64,000 nucleotides of DNA from Pachyseris speciosa (GCA_016490735.1 JAEMWC010000008.1:1082501-1146500); one strand, 5' to 3'; shown: positions 51,301 through 59,786, counted from the first letter of the stretch. A program made the numbers and translations. Notes: generated from the sequence alone by a model not told the origin.

Positions 51301-51768
51301 TTTCATATTAGTGAAAAAGAACCTATCTCCCTTTATTATTATTTCAAAGAAAGAAAAATGATTGTTTACCATTTCTTCGAATCAAGCATTTAGAAGATAT
51401 CTATGAGCTTTTTTCTTTCCTTTCTTTAAAATCAGTTTTCCCAACTGATGCGTTCGTACTGACTCAACAAACCGTTGCTATAATTATAAAAAGGCCCAAG
51501 AACCCCTAGGAGTTGGATAAGGGCCTTAACTTGTCTTACATTAAATTAATGATATCTGACTTCGTATTCCTTTCCTCTTCGAACTACTCAGAAGTTATCA
51601 GTACATTAAAACTTTGAACATAAAACTATGATAGTTTGATCACCAGCACCCGTGCTGGTGATAACAAAAGGTATTACATGTAACAATTGACTAGGAATAT
51701 GAAACCAAACCTGATCTTGAAAACCAGCCAAAAGACAGAACGGCAATTATCCAATTCCTAATAGCCAT
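23044..51768 (-). CDS. Adhesion GPCR: signal peptide, vWA-like, Ser/Thr linker, GAIN-GPS, 7TM (complete, 20 exons)
   Basis: Exons in coding order: 51768-51711, 49782-49252, 48376-47657, 45905-45841, 45637-45557, 44962-44842, 44419-44291, 43375-43306, 42495-42387, 37544-37498, 37032-36909, 36405-36299, 28207-28099, 26998-26848, 26757-26691, 26232-26166, 25498-25419, 24962-24836, 23733-23692, 23208-23044. Every intron is GT-AG, every junction restores the codon, and the exons total 2970 nt (989 aa plus stop). That closure is strong evidence for the model. The start Met opens a hydrophobic signal peptide ([19 protein letters not shown]). It is predicted to be a plasma-membrane receptor split at the GPS into an extracellular and a 7TM fragment. 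Introns hold an antisense LINE, a nested class A GPCR and many MITEs. The ligand is unknown. Confidence 0.92.
24007..24032. repeat. Poly(A) run
   Basis: About 26 A in the TM6-TM7 intron of the large receptor, directly beside the decayed LINE fragment at 24040-24560. On the minus strand it is poly(T) downstream of that LINE. Confidence 0.6.
24040..24560 (-). pseudogene. Decayed LINE reverse-transcriptase C-terminal fragment
   Basis: Reading the minus strand from about 24560 gives [20 protein letters not shown] and then EISNTCG. Broken frames that resemble the region after the RT fingers and palm in cnidarian LINEs (pattern VFLGVxLDExLxWKxHI, then IGIIRKS, then YPYLxYC) follow. Many stops and shifts. 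It lies inside an intron, on the same strand as the host gene. Confidence 0.55.
25173..25205. repeat. (GTGAC)n short tandem repeat
   Basis: cgtgacgtgacgtgacgtga plus cg: four copies of a 5-bp unit, each carrying the CRE half-site TGACG. Intronic. Any regulatory role is speculation. Confidence 0.5.
27499..28020. repeat. Direct repeat of about 90 bp, two copies
   Basis: aaggttgtccgccgaaatct followed by cctcacca and an acaagcgcacgRatcgaaac segment occurs at 27500-27580 and again at 27925-28012. Both copies lie in the TM2-TM3 intron of the large receptor. They may be ends of one insertion. Confidence 0.5.
28331..28670 (+). repeat. tRNA-Thr-like unit between two direct half units (period 249)
   Basis: A tRNA-like body at 28492-28563 (A box TAGCTTAGTTGG, B box GTTCGATTCC, anticodon-position GGT after U33) is flanked by two copies of an approximately 85-bp block. 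The block starts ttattttcactactg and contains ataactgcgatgatcattca, at 28331 and 28580. The 249-bp offset equals the period of the array at 60765-62270, and the block resembles that array's non-tRNA part. So this is 1.5 units of a related, older subfamily. Confidence 0.65.
29019..29420. mobile_element. MITE with ccatatttactcgatt ends
   Basis: Left end ccatatttactcgattgaat; right end tttaatcgagtaaatatagt then atgg, its inverse. Internal inverted copies of cctcgaataaacgcc give extra stem structure. About 400 bp, in intron 12. Confidence 0.7.
30812..31294. mobile_element. MITE with TAAGGGTGCGTTTCTTTGGG ends
   Basis: The left end TAAGGGTGCGTTTCTTTGGG is matched by CCCAAAGATACGCACCCTA at the right. 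The inner DNA is rich in ggattt / aaatcc segments. An internal ccaaagaaacgc near 31119 hints at a nested or duplicated end. In intron 12, 0.9 kb before the nested GPCR start. Confidence 0.75.
32145..32152 (+). promoter_or_regulatory. Candidate TATA box of the nested class A GPCR
   Basis: tatataaa within ctttatataaag, 79 bases upstream of the ATG at 32231. It is the only good TATA match close to the start and fits an independent promoter inside the host intron. The remaining upstream DNA back to 31295 shows no other feature. Confidence 0.45.
32231..33109 (+). CDS. Single-exon class A (rhodopsin-like) GPCR nested in the adhesion GPCR intron
   Basis: 292 aa, intronless. Landmarks: N18 in TM1 (LLGNALVFF), D46 in SLAVADF (TM2), C78 at the top of TM3, DRY at 95-97 in [14 protein letters not shown]122 in TM4, N261-Y265 NPIVY in TM7, then a short helix-8 region [10 protein letters not shown]. 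The N-terminus is only a few residues long. Unusual points: no CWxP in TM6 (reads [10 protein letters not shown]) and no cysteine in ECL2 to pair with C78. One glycosylation site NET at 140-142. A very short N-terminus and no ECL2 disulphide recall the melanocortin-type group, but the ligand cannot be assigned. It is transcribed opposite to its host gene. Confidence 0.9.
   Translation: MWYWILGWFFTVLALLGNALVFFLIISKPSLHTTTNWFITSLAVADFCAALTYFPCRYISFWNFDIDLSHAGLWYKICFTFLYSSNANLCVLTADRYLAVVKPLKYASLRERSPAVPIVLAWLTPLLFFTLPAAFSYRGNETFTLVFETNRIFIFQVFPCIFFIFVTCRLVYIARKIARQCAVLAAQVRYNYTIHKAIVSKHLPRPEKRNIVMIILIITLFNITYAGGNGICYCLVVKTCVVGAILTKIIYLFYVINLTANPIVYALFKKDIRKELLKLVNRQQTDMTSNRM
33110..34699. other. 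3' flank of the nested GPCR; no further gene
   Basis: A candidate ATTAAA signal is at 33464-33469. The rest is AT-rich intron 12 DNA with no supported feature. Confidence 0.35.
34700..35315. mobile_element. Tandemly duplicated foldback element (two units of about 300 bp)
   Basis: Unit 1 (about 34700-34995) and unit 2 (about 34998-35315) share the same order: tgacttgctctttaagcggt-like start, ctgtgattggctacc, gggatagcccgttcgtcccg, then a hairpin. The hairpin arms (gcgggatattggcctcgttc through tatggacc, and its inverse) are about 60 bp around a short loop cgacttcgt. Unit 2 has one extra small palindrome (gatggagccatcttgac). No coding capacity. Confidence 0.75.
35381..35598. mobile_element. MITE with 37-bp inverted ends
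   Basis: Left end TTTACAGTCTTCCCCGTAAA then GCCGTGAACACCAGAAA; the right end is the inverse (TTTCTGGTGTTCACGGTTTT then ACGGGAAAGACTGTAA). About 215 bp, intron 12. Confidence 0.75.
35946..36184. mobile_element. MITE family A, copy 2 (inverted relative to copy 1)
   Basis: Same ends and same internal sequence (taatccaagattaaaaatta on the opposite strand) as 1105-1343. It lies 115 bp from the TM1 exon of the large receptor (36299). Copy 1 also lies beside the TM1 exon, of the other receptor. Confidence 0.8.
36800..36867. repeat. 34-bp tandem duplication
   Basis: gccaagttcatggtgagcag followed by tggtcggagag occurs twice in succession, in intron 11 close to the GPS exon. Confidence 0.7.
36909..37544 (-). 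CDS. Exons 10-11: GPS autoproteolysis motif
   Basis: Residues 629-685. CVFWDYPQR (exon 10), then GKWAERGC and [14 protein letters not shown] (exon 11), give the full GPS cysteine and tryptophan pattern (C636, W639, W651, C656, C668, C670). The cleavage tripeptide is His672-Met673-Thr674 instead of the usual His-Leu-Thr; catalytic His and nucleophile Thr are kept, so cleavage is expected. The exon 11 donor is gtctgt, weaker than the rest. Its acceptor follows a run of about 14 T. Confidence 0.88.
37383..37406. repeat. Poly(A) run
   Basis: About 24 A in intron 10 between the two GPS exons. It may be the tail of an old retroposed insertion. Confidence 0.5.
37690..38380 (-). pseudogene. Possible 3' remnant of a minus-strand retroelement
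   Basis: The plus strand opens with aacaacaacaacaagcttta, i.e. a (GTT)n tail on the minus strand. Upstream on that strand an open stretch reads [20 protein letters not shown] and ends [12 protein letters not shown] followed by a stop. It looks like coding sequence but I cannot assign it to a family. It directly abuts the 5' end of the + strand LINE. Confidence 0.3.
38470..42195 (+). mobile_element. L1/Tx1-like LINE, 5'-truncated, nearly intact ORF2
   Basis: It starts within the endonuclease ([10 protein letters not shown] at about 38497). Encodes a full reverse transcriptase and a cysteine-containing C-terminus, then about 320 bp of 3' UTR and an A-rich tail (42158-42195). Inserted antisense in intron 9 of the large adhesion GPCR. 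No endonuclease N-terminus or ORF1 remains. Confidence 0.85.
38485..41863 (+). pseudogene. LINE ORF2 (endonuclease end, reverse transcriptase, C-terminal zinc-knuckle-like region) with two frame breaks
   Basis: The main open part is 38550-41405. RT landmarks: [28 protein letters not shown], the catalytic strand [26 protein letters not shown], and FADDTTLIL with both catalytic Asp. One frame break lies in the A/G homopolymer near 38540-38548, between the endonuclease end and the RT frame. A second near 41390-41405 separates the RT frame from the C-terminus ([16 protein letters not shown], then [18 protein letters not shown]). Both look like single-base indels. The copy is therefore young but inactive, or the breaks are sequencing errors. 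Confidence 0.82.
42387..45905 (-). CDS. Exons 4-9: GAIN domain
   Basis: Six exons, residues about 437-628. They begin with helical segments ([59 protein letters not shown]), as in GAIN subdomain A. Beta strands of subdomain B follow: [53 protein letters not shown], and [13 protein letters not shown] just before the GPS. The final [11 protein letters not shown] corresponds to the (L/M)PxPVxIxxxH strand of known GAIN domains. Exon ends match phase 2/0/0/1/1/2/0 in order. Confidence 0.85.
42590..42880 (+). mobile_element. tRNA-derived SINE with (GGAT)n tail
   Basis: A tRNA-like head is recognisable by aagtcccagattcaactccc (B box region) after a damaged A-box part. A body follows, then 13 or so ggat repeats at 42831-42876 as the tail. 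It lies in intron 8 of the large receptor, antisense to the host. Confidence 0.6.
42991..43277. mobile_element. MITE beside exon 8 of the large receptor
   Basis: Left end TTAGAGCAGTTTTCAATTGA then GTGTCG; right end CGACGCTCAATTGAAAAGCG then CTCTAA. About 285 bp. Its right end is 28 bp from exon 8 (43306), so it abuts the donor site side. Confidence 0.7.
43558..44175. repeat. Repeat with ccggatataagcccccc motifs
   Basis: Both ends carry the phrase (c)ggatataaggccccc followed by cgtttataagccca (43625-43680 and 44110-44165) in the same direction. About 430 bp of AT-rich DNA lies between. It is probably one repeat element with duplicated ends. Intron 7. Confidence 0.5.
45068..45372. repeat. (CATCGC)n hexanucleotide array with (CAT)n flanks
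   Basis: About 30 nearly perfect copies of catcgc (45107-45285), bordered on each side by cat triplet runs. All six frames are open through it, which yields artefact ORFs of Ser-Pro, Met-Ala and Asp-Gly. It lies in intron 5 of the large receptor. Confidence 0.9.
45906..47656. other. Intron 3 of the large receptor; no extra feature
   Basis: Includes an AAATAAATAAAT stretch and a G-run (46110-46122). An open frame at 45964-46182 (-) lies across the G-run and is not used, because exon 3 joins exon 4 in phase without it. Confidence 0.4.
47657..48376 (-). CDS. Exon 3: Ser/Thr-rich mucin-like linker
   Basis: 240 residues (about 197-436), rich in Ser and Thr (for example [20 protein letters not shown]), with repeated TT, SS and ST pairs and no cysteine after the first 40 residues. 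It is probably an O-glycosylated stalk between the vWA-like and GAIN domains. The acceptor is the strong tract ctgattgctttacag; the exon ends at DLIKKLLK with donor gtattt. Confidence 0.8.
48516..48851. mobile_element. MITE family B, copy 2
   Basis: Left gggagtttaagaaagaggac then ggctacggcaacgaaaacgt; right gacgttcccatcctcgtttc then ctaaactctct. The inner sequence (atgaacggcgttaaagtaa, cccacgtgcagagctattg) aligns along its whole length with 63185-63550. Intron 2 of the large receptor. Confidence 0.75.
49252..49782 (-). CDS. Exon 2: vWA-like domain of the adhesion GPCR
   Basis: Residues about 20-196. The order of elements fits a von Willebrand A fold: beta strand [12 protein letters not shown], helix [17 protein letters not shown], strand GRFAVVLYN, helix [14 protein letters not shown], strand EPQVLLLV, then strand [10 protein letters not shown] and a helix [10 protein letters not shown]. 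The metal-binding MIDAS is incomplete: DxSxS reads DSSQA, and the usual Asp after the fourth strand (LTDG) is replaced in LLLVRKE. Metal-dependent ligand binding is therefore doubtful. Several NxS/T glycosylation sites are present. Acceptor tacag and donor gtaagt are strong. Confidence 0.75.
49783..51710. other. Intron 1 of the large receptor; nothing else supported
   Basis: A small palindrome tcaccagcacccgtgctggtga is at about 51639-51660. A hairpin with gaccaaatgttca / tgaacatttggtc arms is at 50337-50394. No additional exon was found; exon 1 and exon 2 join in phase. Confidence 0.4.
51711..51768 (-). CDS. Exon 1: start codon and signal peptide
   Basis: 19 codons plus one base, donor gtttgg. 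The stretch [11 protein letters not shown] is the hydrophobic core of a signal peptide. The trailing G joins AT of exon 2 to give Asp. An out-of-frame upstream ATG at 51793 opens an 11-codon reading frame that overlaps this start. Whether it is in the transcript is unknown. Confidence 0.75.
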
Positions 51769-51882
51769 AGAAATGTTTTTTTTTTTTCAGCATGAAAATC
51801 CGTATAGTGTAGCTGGTGATAAACTCCACGACCACAATATGATATAGGGGTGAAGCGCACTGAATAAATAAAACAGCAAACG

Positions 51883-51909
51883 GCTTTTTTTTTTTTTTTT
51901 TTTTTTTTA
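51883..51909. repeat. Poly(T) run
   Basis: About 27 T upstream of exon 1 of the large receptor. The 51.8-52.4 kb interval would hold its promoter; no TATA box was identified. Confidence 0.6.
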
Positions 51910-52445
51910 AGATATCAGACAATGTGAGTAACCTTTTTAATCAAACATTCTAAAAAACATTAAAGAGATCCTAATGATGTTTGAACGAAACCTGGACAAG
52001 TCGGAAATACATCAATTCACACTACGTCTTTTTGAGGCATTTATTTGCCTTCTCGTGTCACCTGTTCCTTTATCAGTTTAAGATGAAAGCGGCTTGGAGA
52101 TCTCGTTTGACAGACTCGGAACAAAGCCTGACAAAAATCATTGATTAAAATTGAAAGCAGTAAAAACCTTCAAGGTGTTTTAAATTAATAAGTCAAGTGT
52201 TTGTCTTTCTTAGAAAAACTCTGCATCATATCACTAGGTATAAAATGTCGAAATTTTGCGAACGATATTTCTAAAAGATAGTATGTTTAACTTCAAACAA
52301 GACCAGAGTGACGAAGGATTAAAAAACCCGCGGTTGACAAAAAGTAATTGACATTTGCATCGCTACGTAAAATCATGTCTTTTTGCTTAATTTTTATGCG
52401 AAACTTTATTCAGGTAAAGCAGGTAACAAATCCAAGAGAAATAAA

Positions 52446-52570
52446 TAAATCAAATGAAGAATGATCCTCGCAGTTGTGAACGCAATTTATACAATTGCGA
52501 AAAGAAGCCTGAAAAAAATTTTGGACTTCAACGGGGTTTGAACCCGTGACCTCGCGATTACCGGTGCGAT

Positions 52571-52611
<41 letters not shown>

Positions 52612-52899
52612 AGGTCAATTGTGGGTTCATATGATCCCGTGAAAGAAATGAGTGTGAATGATATATGAAATGAACCATATATGAACTGCGGAAATGAAAT
52701 CAAATGAAGAATGATCCTCGCAGTTGTGAACGCAATTTATACAATTGCGAAAAGAAGCCTGAAGGCTTGTATAAATTGCGTTCACAACTGCGAGGATCAT
52801 TCTTCATTTGTTTTCATTTCCGCAGTTCATATATGGTTCATTTCATATATCATTCACACTCATTTCTTTCACGGGATCATATGAACCAACAATTGACCT

Positions 52900-52940
<41 letters not shown>

Positions 52941-53111
52941 ATCGCACCGGTAATCGCGAGGTCACGGGTTCAAACCCCGTTGAAGTCCTGAATTTTTTTC
53001 AGGCTTCTTTTCGCAATTGTATAAATTGCGTTCACAACTGCGAGGATCATTCTTCATTTGATTTCATTTCCGCAGTTCATATATGGTTCATTTCATATAT
53101 CATTCACACTC
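52446..53111. repeat. Inverted pair of tRNA-Thr-like 250-bp units
   Basis: Two units face away from each other about a centre at 52765. The left unit carries a minus-strand tRNA-like body at 52524-52597; the right unit carries a plus-strand one at 52915-52988. Both have a paired acceptor (GGCTTCA with TGAAGTC), D arm and T arm. The flanking block (atgatcctcgcagttgtgaa) appears four times. The anticodon arm has a bulge and C at position 33, so function as a tRNA is unlikely. Confidence 0.8.
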
Positions 53112-53112
53112 A

Positions 53113-53116
53113 GAAA

Positions 53117-53171
<55 letters not shown>

Positions 53172-53172
53172 A
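53113..53172. repeat. (AAAT)n microsatellite
   Basis: About 14 copies of aaat between the inverted tRNA-like pair and the decayed LINE. Confidence 0.85.
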
Positions 53173-53189
53173 AGAGCATAATGTCAACG

Positions 53190-54746
53190 TAACGACTGTA
53201 TGAAAGAGGCTCTGTTGGATCCGCTGCTGAAACAGTCGTCGCTGGACTATGAGTCACTTTCGAACTATAGGCCTATTTCCAATCTTGTGTTTACATCTAA
53301 GTTACGCGAAAGGGTGGTAGCCGCCCAAGTTACCAATCATCTGAGTGAGAATGGACTACTCGTGTACTTTCAGTCGGCCTATAAAATAGGTCATAGCACG
53401 GAATCTTCCTTATTGATGATGGCAAAAGTGCCGTCCTGTTGATGCTGGACTTGTCTGCGGCATTTGACACAGTAGACCATCAGACCCTCCTCCACAGGCT
53501 GTCCAACCGCTTTGGGATACATGGTGTGGCTTGTAAGTGGTTCACATCGTACCTATCAGAAAGCAAACTGTTTGTATCCATTGGTAGTTAACGATCAACC
53601 AGTCGTTTGTTGCCTTGCGCGGTTCTTCAAGGCTCCGTGCTTGGACCACTACTATATACGATGTAAACAGCACCGCTTGGAGGCACAATGCGTCATCATG
53701 AAGTTTCCTTTCATCAATATGCTGATGACACACAAATGTACTGTTCCGGCGTTCAAGACATCAGATGCTGATGACCTTGAAGTAACCAAACTCATGCTGG
53801 AGGGCTTGCATCAATAGCCTTAATGCTTGGATGCTGCATAACAATTTGCAATTAAATGACAACAAAACGAAGATCCTAGTATCCCATGTCAGACATCGGC
53901 CTGCTCCCTCCCTGGACTGTCTGCAAGAAGTTAGTGCTGAACTCAAGCCCACTGATCATGCAAAGAATATTGGAGTGGTCTTTGACTCCATTCTTTGTTT
54001 TGATAGACACATCGCGCAAATATATAAATCTGCTTTTTACTCAATTAGGTTAATTTAAAAAACTACATAGTTTCTTAGTATGGAAACTGCTAAGATTTTG
54101 GTGCACGCTTTTGTAACTTCTAAGTTGGATAATTGTAACGCACTCCTGTATGGCCTTCCAAAGTATAAGATCCAGCGACTGCAATACGTGCTGAACTCTG
54201 CTGCTAGGCTTGTTACATTTTCTAGGAAGCATGGCCACATATCTCCCGTACTAATCGAGCTCCATTGGTTGCCAGTTGAAAAACGCTTACAGTTTAAGAT
54301 CTTGTTGTATACATATAAAGTAGTGAATGGTATTGCACCTGTTTATCTTCAGGAACTGCTATATCTTTATAGACCTGGCCGTAGCCTTAGATCAGGAAAT
54401 ATGCTTCTGAAGACACAATTTTTTAATTTCAAATCTTATGGGCTCAGGGCTTTTTCTATATGTGCCCCTCGGCTCTGGAATGCCCTTCCACTAGAGCACC
54501 ACTAGGTGGTGCAATTCCTTAGGTAGTTTTCAGAAAGCCCTGAAGACCTTCCTTTTTAGAAAGGCTTATTATTGAAACAACTTAAGACAAATTATGACGG
54601 AATTTTTTGATTTTTAATTGTACTTTTTATAGATAGTTTTGATTTTTTACTCTGCAATTCCGTAGATTTTTAATTGTATTCTTTACAGTTAGTTTTGGGT
54701 TTTTACAATTACTGTGAAGCGCTTGTGGACTTTTTGGAATAAGCGC

Positions 54747-54748
<2 letters not shown>
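53190..54748 (+). pseudogene. Decayed LINE (reverse transcriptase), 5'-truncated, with (TAA)n tail
   Basis: RT landmarks in shifting frames: NYRPISNLVFTSKL (from 53257), LMLDLSAAFDTVDH (53442-53480), YADDTQMY (53718 on). A C-terminal open stretch at 54080-54505 with ILVHAFVTSKLDNCNALLYG, HWLPVEKRLQFKILL and APRLWNALP follows. At least three frame breaks. The 3' end is gtgaagcgcttgtggacttt then ttggaataagcgctata, followed by (ata)n. The arrangement fits the CR1/L2/Jockey-type LINEs, not the L1/Tx1 element at 38470. Confidence 0.8.

Positions 54749-54806
<58 letters not shown>
54749..54806. repeat. (AAT)n tail microsatellite
   Basis: About 19 triplets at the exact 3' end of the decayed LINE. 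The 3' end of the minus-strand SINE meets it from the other side. Confidence 0.85.
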
Positions 54807-54807
54807 T

Positions 54808-54922
54808 TAGAACTTATATAGCGCATTTTCCATGTGTATATGATCAAATGCGCTTTACAAGCAGATGAAATTGGAATTTGGAAATGTTGGTTTTTGTGGA
54901 GAGGGGAAAACCGGAGAACCCG

Positions 54923-54966
<44 letters not shown>

Positions 54967-55066
54967 AACCCACATATGACGTCGAGTCCGGGAATCGAGT
55001 CCGGGAATCGAACCCGGGCCACATTGGTGGAAGGCGAGTGCTCTCACCACTGCGCCATCCCTGCTG
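54808..55066 (-). mobile_element. tRNA-derived SINE with a LINE-like 3' hairpin
   Basis: On the minus strand: head with A box TGGCGCAGTGG and B box GGTTCGATTCC (about 55010-55062), then a body containing ggttctcttctctgctccga. The 3' end tgtaaagcgcatttgatcat ... ggaaaatgcgctatataa runs into (ATT)n. A 14-bp part (gagtccgggaatcg) after the B box is duplicated. The 3' end matches the layout of the neighbouring LINE 3' end. Confidence 0.75.
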
Positions 55067-55075
55067 CCCCCTTTA

Positions 55076-55076
55076 C

Positions 55077-55114
<38 letters not shown>
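55076..55114. repeat. (ATT)n microsatellite
   Basis: About 13 att triplets immediately 5' of the minus-strand SINE head. Confidence 0.8.
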
Positions 55115-55850
<736 letters not shown>

Positions 55851-56318
55851 TCTGAAAACAGGCCTACCGCTCTTGTTCTGACAGTTTTTTTAGTTCACGA
55901 TAAACCAAAAATTAAATGTTTTGCAATTTTTTTCTTTGGTTAAATTACGAAGGAAGACATCGCCCGCTATGTTTGTCATCGAATCGTAGATTCTCCACAC
56001 CTCGCGATTCACACGTCATTTTGTTTAACCAATCACAGAAAGTGAATCGACCTTCTGAAACGAAGCGACGGTTTGCTTGCGACAGCGCTGTAGCTGTGGT
56101 GAAAGTGGTATTTGCGGTCAAGTTTAACAAAGTAATGGGAAATTTCTAGTCCGAAGCTTAACTACATTCAAAACGGTGAAATTAGTTTGAAATTTGGTTC
56201 ATCCTGTCTCATAAAACCTTAGACCAAGTCAGTGGATTAACGAGCACATGAACGCTGTGCGATACCTCGTTCGACTCTCTCGTTCCGCCACTTCGACTAG
56301 GTCACCTGAAGATGTGTT

Positions 56319-56709
56319 AAGCCCCGGCTACACGTTCAAACATTGTTGTAAAACATTTGTTGGATGAACAATGTTAGAACGTGTAGCATGCATGTTTGAT
56401 GACGTTTGTTCAACATTTTTTGTTGGAAGAATGTTTTGATTTCGATCAAACATTTTCTCCAACATACAACAAATGTTAAAGCGTGTAGCCGCCCTTTCAA
56501 ACAAAGTTGTATTGCAAAGACCAATCAGAGTTAAGGTTCCAGTCTCCAATCCGAAGCCTAGTGGCAGAGGTGGAAATTGTTGAAGCCGGAACCCCGAAGC
56601 GACGTGTTTCCAACAATGTTATATGCGTATCCAACATTGTTACAAGCGTTCTTACAACAATGTTGGGACGTGTTCTTCTAACAATGTTACAACGTGTAGC
56701 CGGGGCTTT
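56319..56709. mobile_element. MITE with AAGCCCCGGCTACACGTT ends
   Basis: Left AAGCCCCGGCTACACGTTCA and right AACGTGTAGCCGGGGCTTT are exact inverses for 18 bp, flanked by tta on both sides. The inner DNA repeats caaacatt / aatgtt words and a second gcgtgtagccg. About 390 bp. Confidence 0.8.
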
Positions 56710-59700
56710 AGAGTGTGAAAATATTTTTAACTGGCCACTCTGGGAAGAATTATATCAAGGCTTGATGGACGGCTTTTTGGATGTATCTAAAGCGTTGTGA
56801 AAGGGATTGAATTCGCGCCGCGACTGCATTCGACAACACATAAATTTTCCCGCTGTGCTTTGAGCATGACTAAAGACGAAGGATGTGCGATTTACGCAGT
56901 GGCCCGATGTAGCCTTTTCGACGATTGGAGAAGGTATTTACCGTCGCCCTTTTATTTAGTCGTTTTCTTAAAAAAACTTACGGTCAACCGATAAGCCAGA
57001 TAAGCGTTGTCTTTGTTTATGTGCCCAACTTTTGTATGGCTCGGCAAGAAGTTAAGCCTTCTCTCAAATTTGGTTTTCAAGTTTATCGTCAGTTTGTTTG
57101 TGAAGAAGGTTTTCAGGATTTCTGTGTTGGACCCATTCTTATAGCAAATTACATTTTAATTTCCCCTCAGTTTAAAAAATAGATTCAAATGAAATTTACC
57201 GTAAGCTTAAGCTTATAATTTAAACATTGTTGTAAAAAGGTTTTTCCTCAGACTACCATTGTAAATAGGTGCCACAAACCAGAAGCGTAACACTTTGTAA
57301 AACTGCCAAATCTATTAAAATAATTATTTGCTTTGTTTTTTTTCGACTGGTTCTTGGTCGGTTTTGACATAAACTTAAGTACTTGACTTCTTCAGAGTTA
57401 TTAAGCTTAGGTACTTTCCGCGTTTAGCGCGCACGTACACGAACTCGCACAAACAGCCGTGATTTTAAAACTTTTCTCTGTTTCTGCTGAATCTTTGACA
57501 TACAATTTTTAGCTTTATAAAATTGAATTAAATTATGTGAACCCCCATGCATTACAACCTCTATGAAAACGTTTTTTGTAGTACAGTAATTTTTCAGATA
57601 CAACAAAATGTTTCGCCACTCAAATTAAACTTATGTGTCGGAATCGTGTAATTCATTTGGGTAATCCATTTGAAAGCACGAACTGTTCCAGTATTTGTTT
57701 ATGCGCAACTATTTTTCTTAGGCCAATACTTTGAATAATGGCTTTATTGTACACTTTGTTATAATTGTAATAGGGAATTTAGTTCATGGACAGTATAAAA
57801 TAAAGTTTTGATGTCTGTGCGAATGAAGGTAACGTTTTAAGTTCCGGTTGAAAATAAAGTAATCATTTATTCCGTCACTGTTTAAGATACGTTTTTAACC
57901 TTCAAATATCGTATTTAGTAAAATTACTGAGCTTGCATCGGTTGCCTTAAGCAACTTAAATTGTTTCATTTAATGTTAGCATTAATTTGATTTCATTCGC
58001 ATTGCTGCAACTTCTAGTTTAAGTTTTATAATTTCAAGAATTAAACAATACTTTTTAGGTGGGAAGTGCATTTAAGTGTACCACAAACGCGCTTTTTTTT
58101 TTGTTTTGTTTTTTTAACAAACAGCAACAACTATCTGTATCAACTTACCTTCTCAGGTATACATTGTCCCTGAGCAGACAACAGCCATAAAAAAAAAAAA
58201 TAATTAAAAGAGTCGTCAAAAGTTCCGTTTAAAGAAAATGCAAGTCCAGTCCGTTGTCCAGTCCTTGGAATTTTTTTTCTAGCTAACCTTTTGTGGCGCG
58301 GCGTCGCAGTGAAAACAAAAAGCGCGCGAAAGTATAGCCTCGTTTTCGTTCTTTCCTCCAGGCCCTCTCCTCTGAAAAAAATCTTAAACATCGATCATCG
58401 CCAAAAGCAATTGAAATTAGAAGAAACTGACAACGCCATCATAAAGAGCATACTCTCAAGCCTTAGGCAAAATTTTCTTTTGTTCCTACCTCAAATGGTC
58501 GTTGAGCAGGAAGCTGACAAACTGTTCAGTTAGTTTTTCTACTGCCGCACTTTCTTAGGAAAAAGTAATCATGGCCATTTTTTAAAACACTATTTATTAA
58601 ACTACAACTTCGCTTAAAAATATTCTTGGAGAAAGGTTCTAGTAAACTTGTAGAGCGAATATTAAACTTCGTTCCGTTCTGGTCACGTGACCGATGACGT
58701 CACAGCATTAAAAATGACAAAAATGTATATTTCATAAAAATATCTACCAATATCCAAATTTTTGTTTCCTCGCGTTTAATGCAACGCGAGATAGCACTTG
58801 TACCCAGACTCCCACTTATTGAAAATTGTATATACCTCCCTTAATATTTATATTTTGTTCGGTACCCGGGCAGTCCGAAATGGCTCACACCATTGTGCTT
58901 CAAACCACGTTGACTGCTTTTGCAATAACAAAATAACTTCGTCACAGTGAGCAAAAACGCACTTGTGAACAAAGTCACGTGACCAATGACGTCATCGCCC
59001 TTAGTCTTGTACAATAATTAGTTTATGGTAAGACTTATTTCTAGACAACGTGGGGGTCTTGCCGCCCTCAAACTGACCAAGTTATTTGGGATTGACGATT
59101 TTCCAGCTGCAAAGAATTCTGGGAAGGTTCTTATTATAATTATATATTGTTATTTAATTATTATTATACGCTCCCAAAGTGATAACATATCGAATTTTAT
59201 AACTGCCATATAAATCATATTCCTCATGATCATGTTATTTGAAAAGGATATACTTATATTAACTGTTTTCGTTCACTTTAAAACTTTTATGGTCTTTGTT
59301 TGCTGTGATTTCCCTCACAAATTAATGTGATCTGGTAAGCTGAAGCCACTCTGAAGGGCACTAAGGCCACATGGTAGCAGGCATTACCCGTTAAATCTAC
59401 CAAAGCAAAGATTGAGCCCAAGCATTAGCAGCCATGGACAGCTGTTTCCGCCTTGTTAGGCCTCATCAGCATGGCATAGCTAATGCTCAGGCTCAGATCA
59501 CATTACTTTGTGAGGTATCCTTGTGAATTCGTACATTTAGGGTACTAGTTACCTCCACACTTGACAAGTTCAACATAGCTTTTAACATTTTTTTTTTCTT
59601 TTTACGAAAGCTACGGAGGGGAATCGTGTGACAGAGTTCACTGCGCTTTCTGTCGCTAAATTCAAACGTTGATTAGGAATATGTACGTAAACAATAGAGA

Positions 59701-59786
59701 AAATTGGCCAAAAACTGGTGAGAACGGCTTGGAAAATCATCATCCAAGGCCGAGTAGTTGCCGCGTTTGGCCGAGTTTGTTGCCGC
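56710..59786. other. No supported feature
   Basis: AT-rich DNA read on both strands. No exon, tRNA or strong inverted repeat was seen. A poly(T)/poly(A) pair is at 58094-58112 and 58189-58200. Confidence 0.4.
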
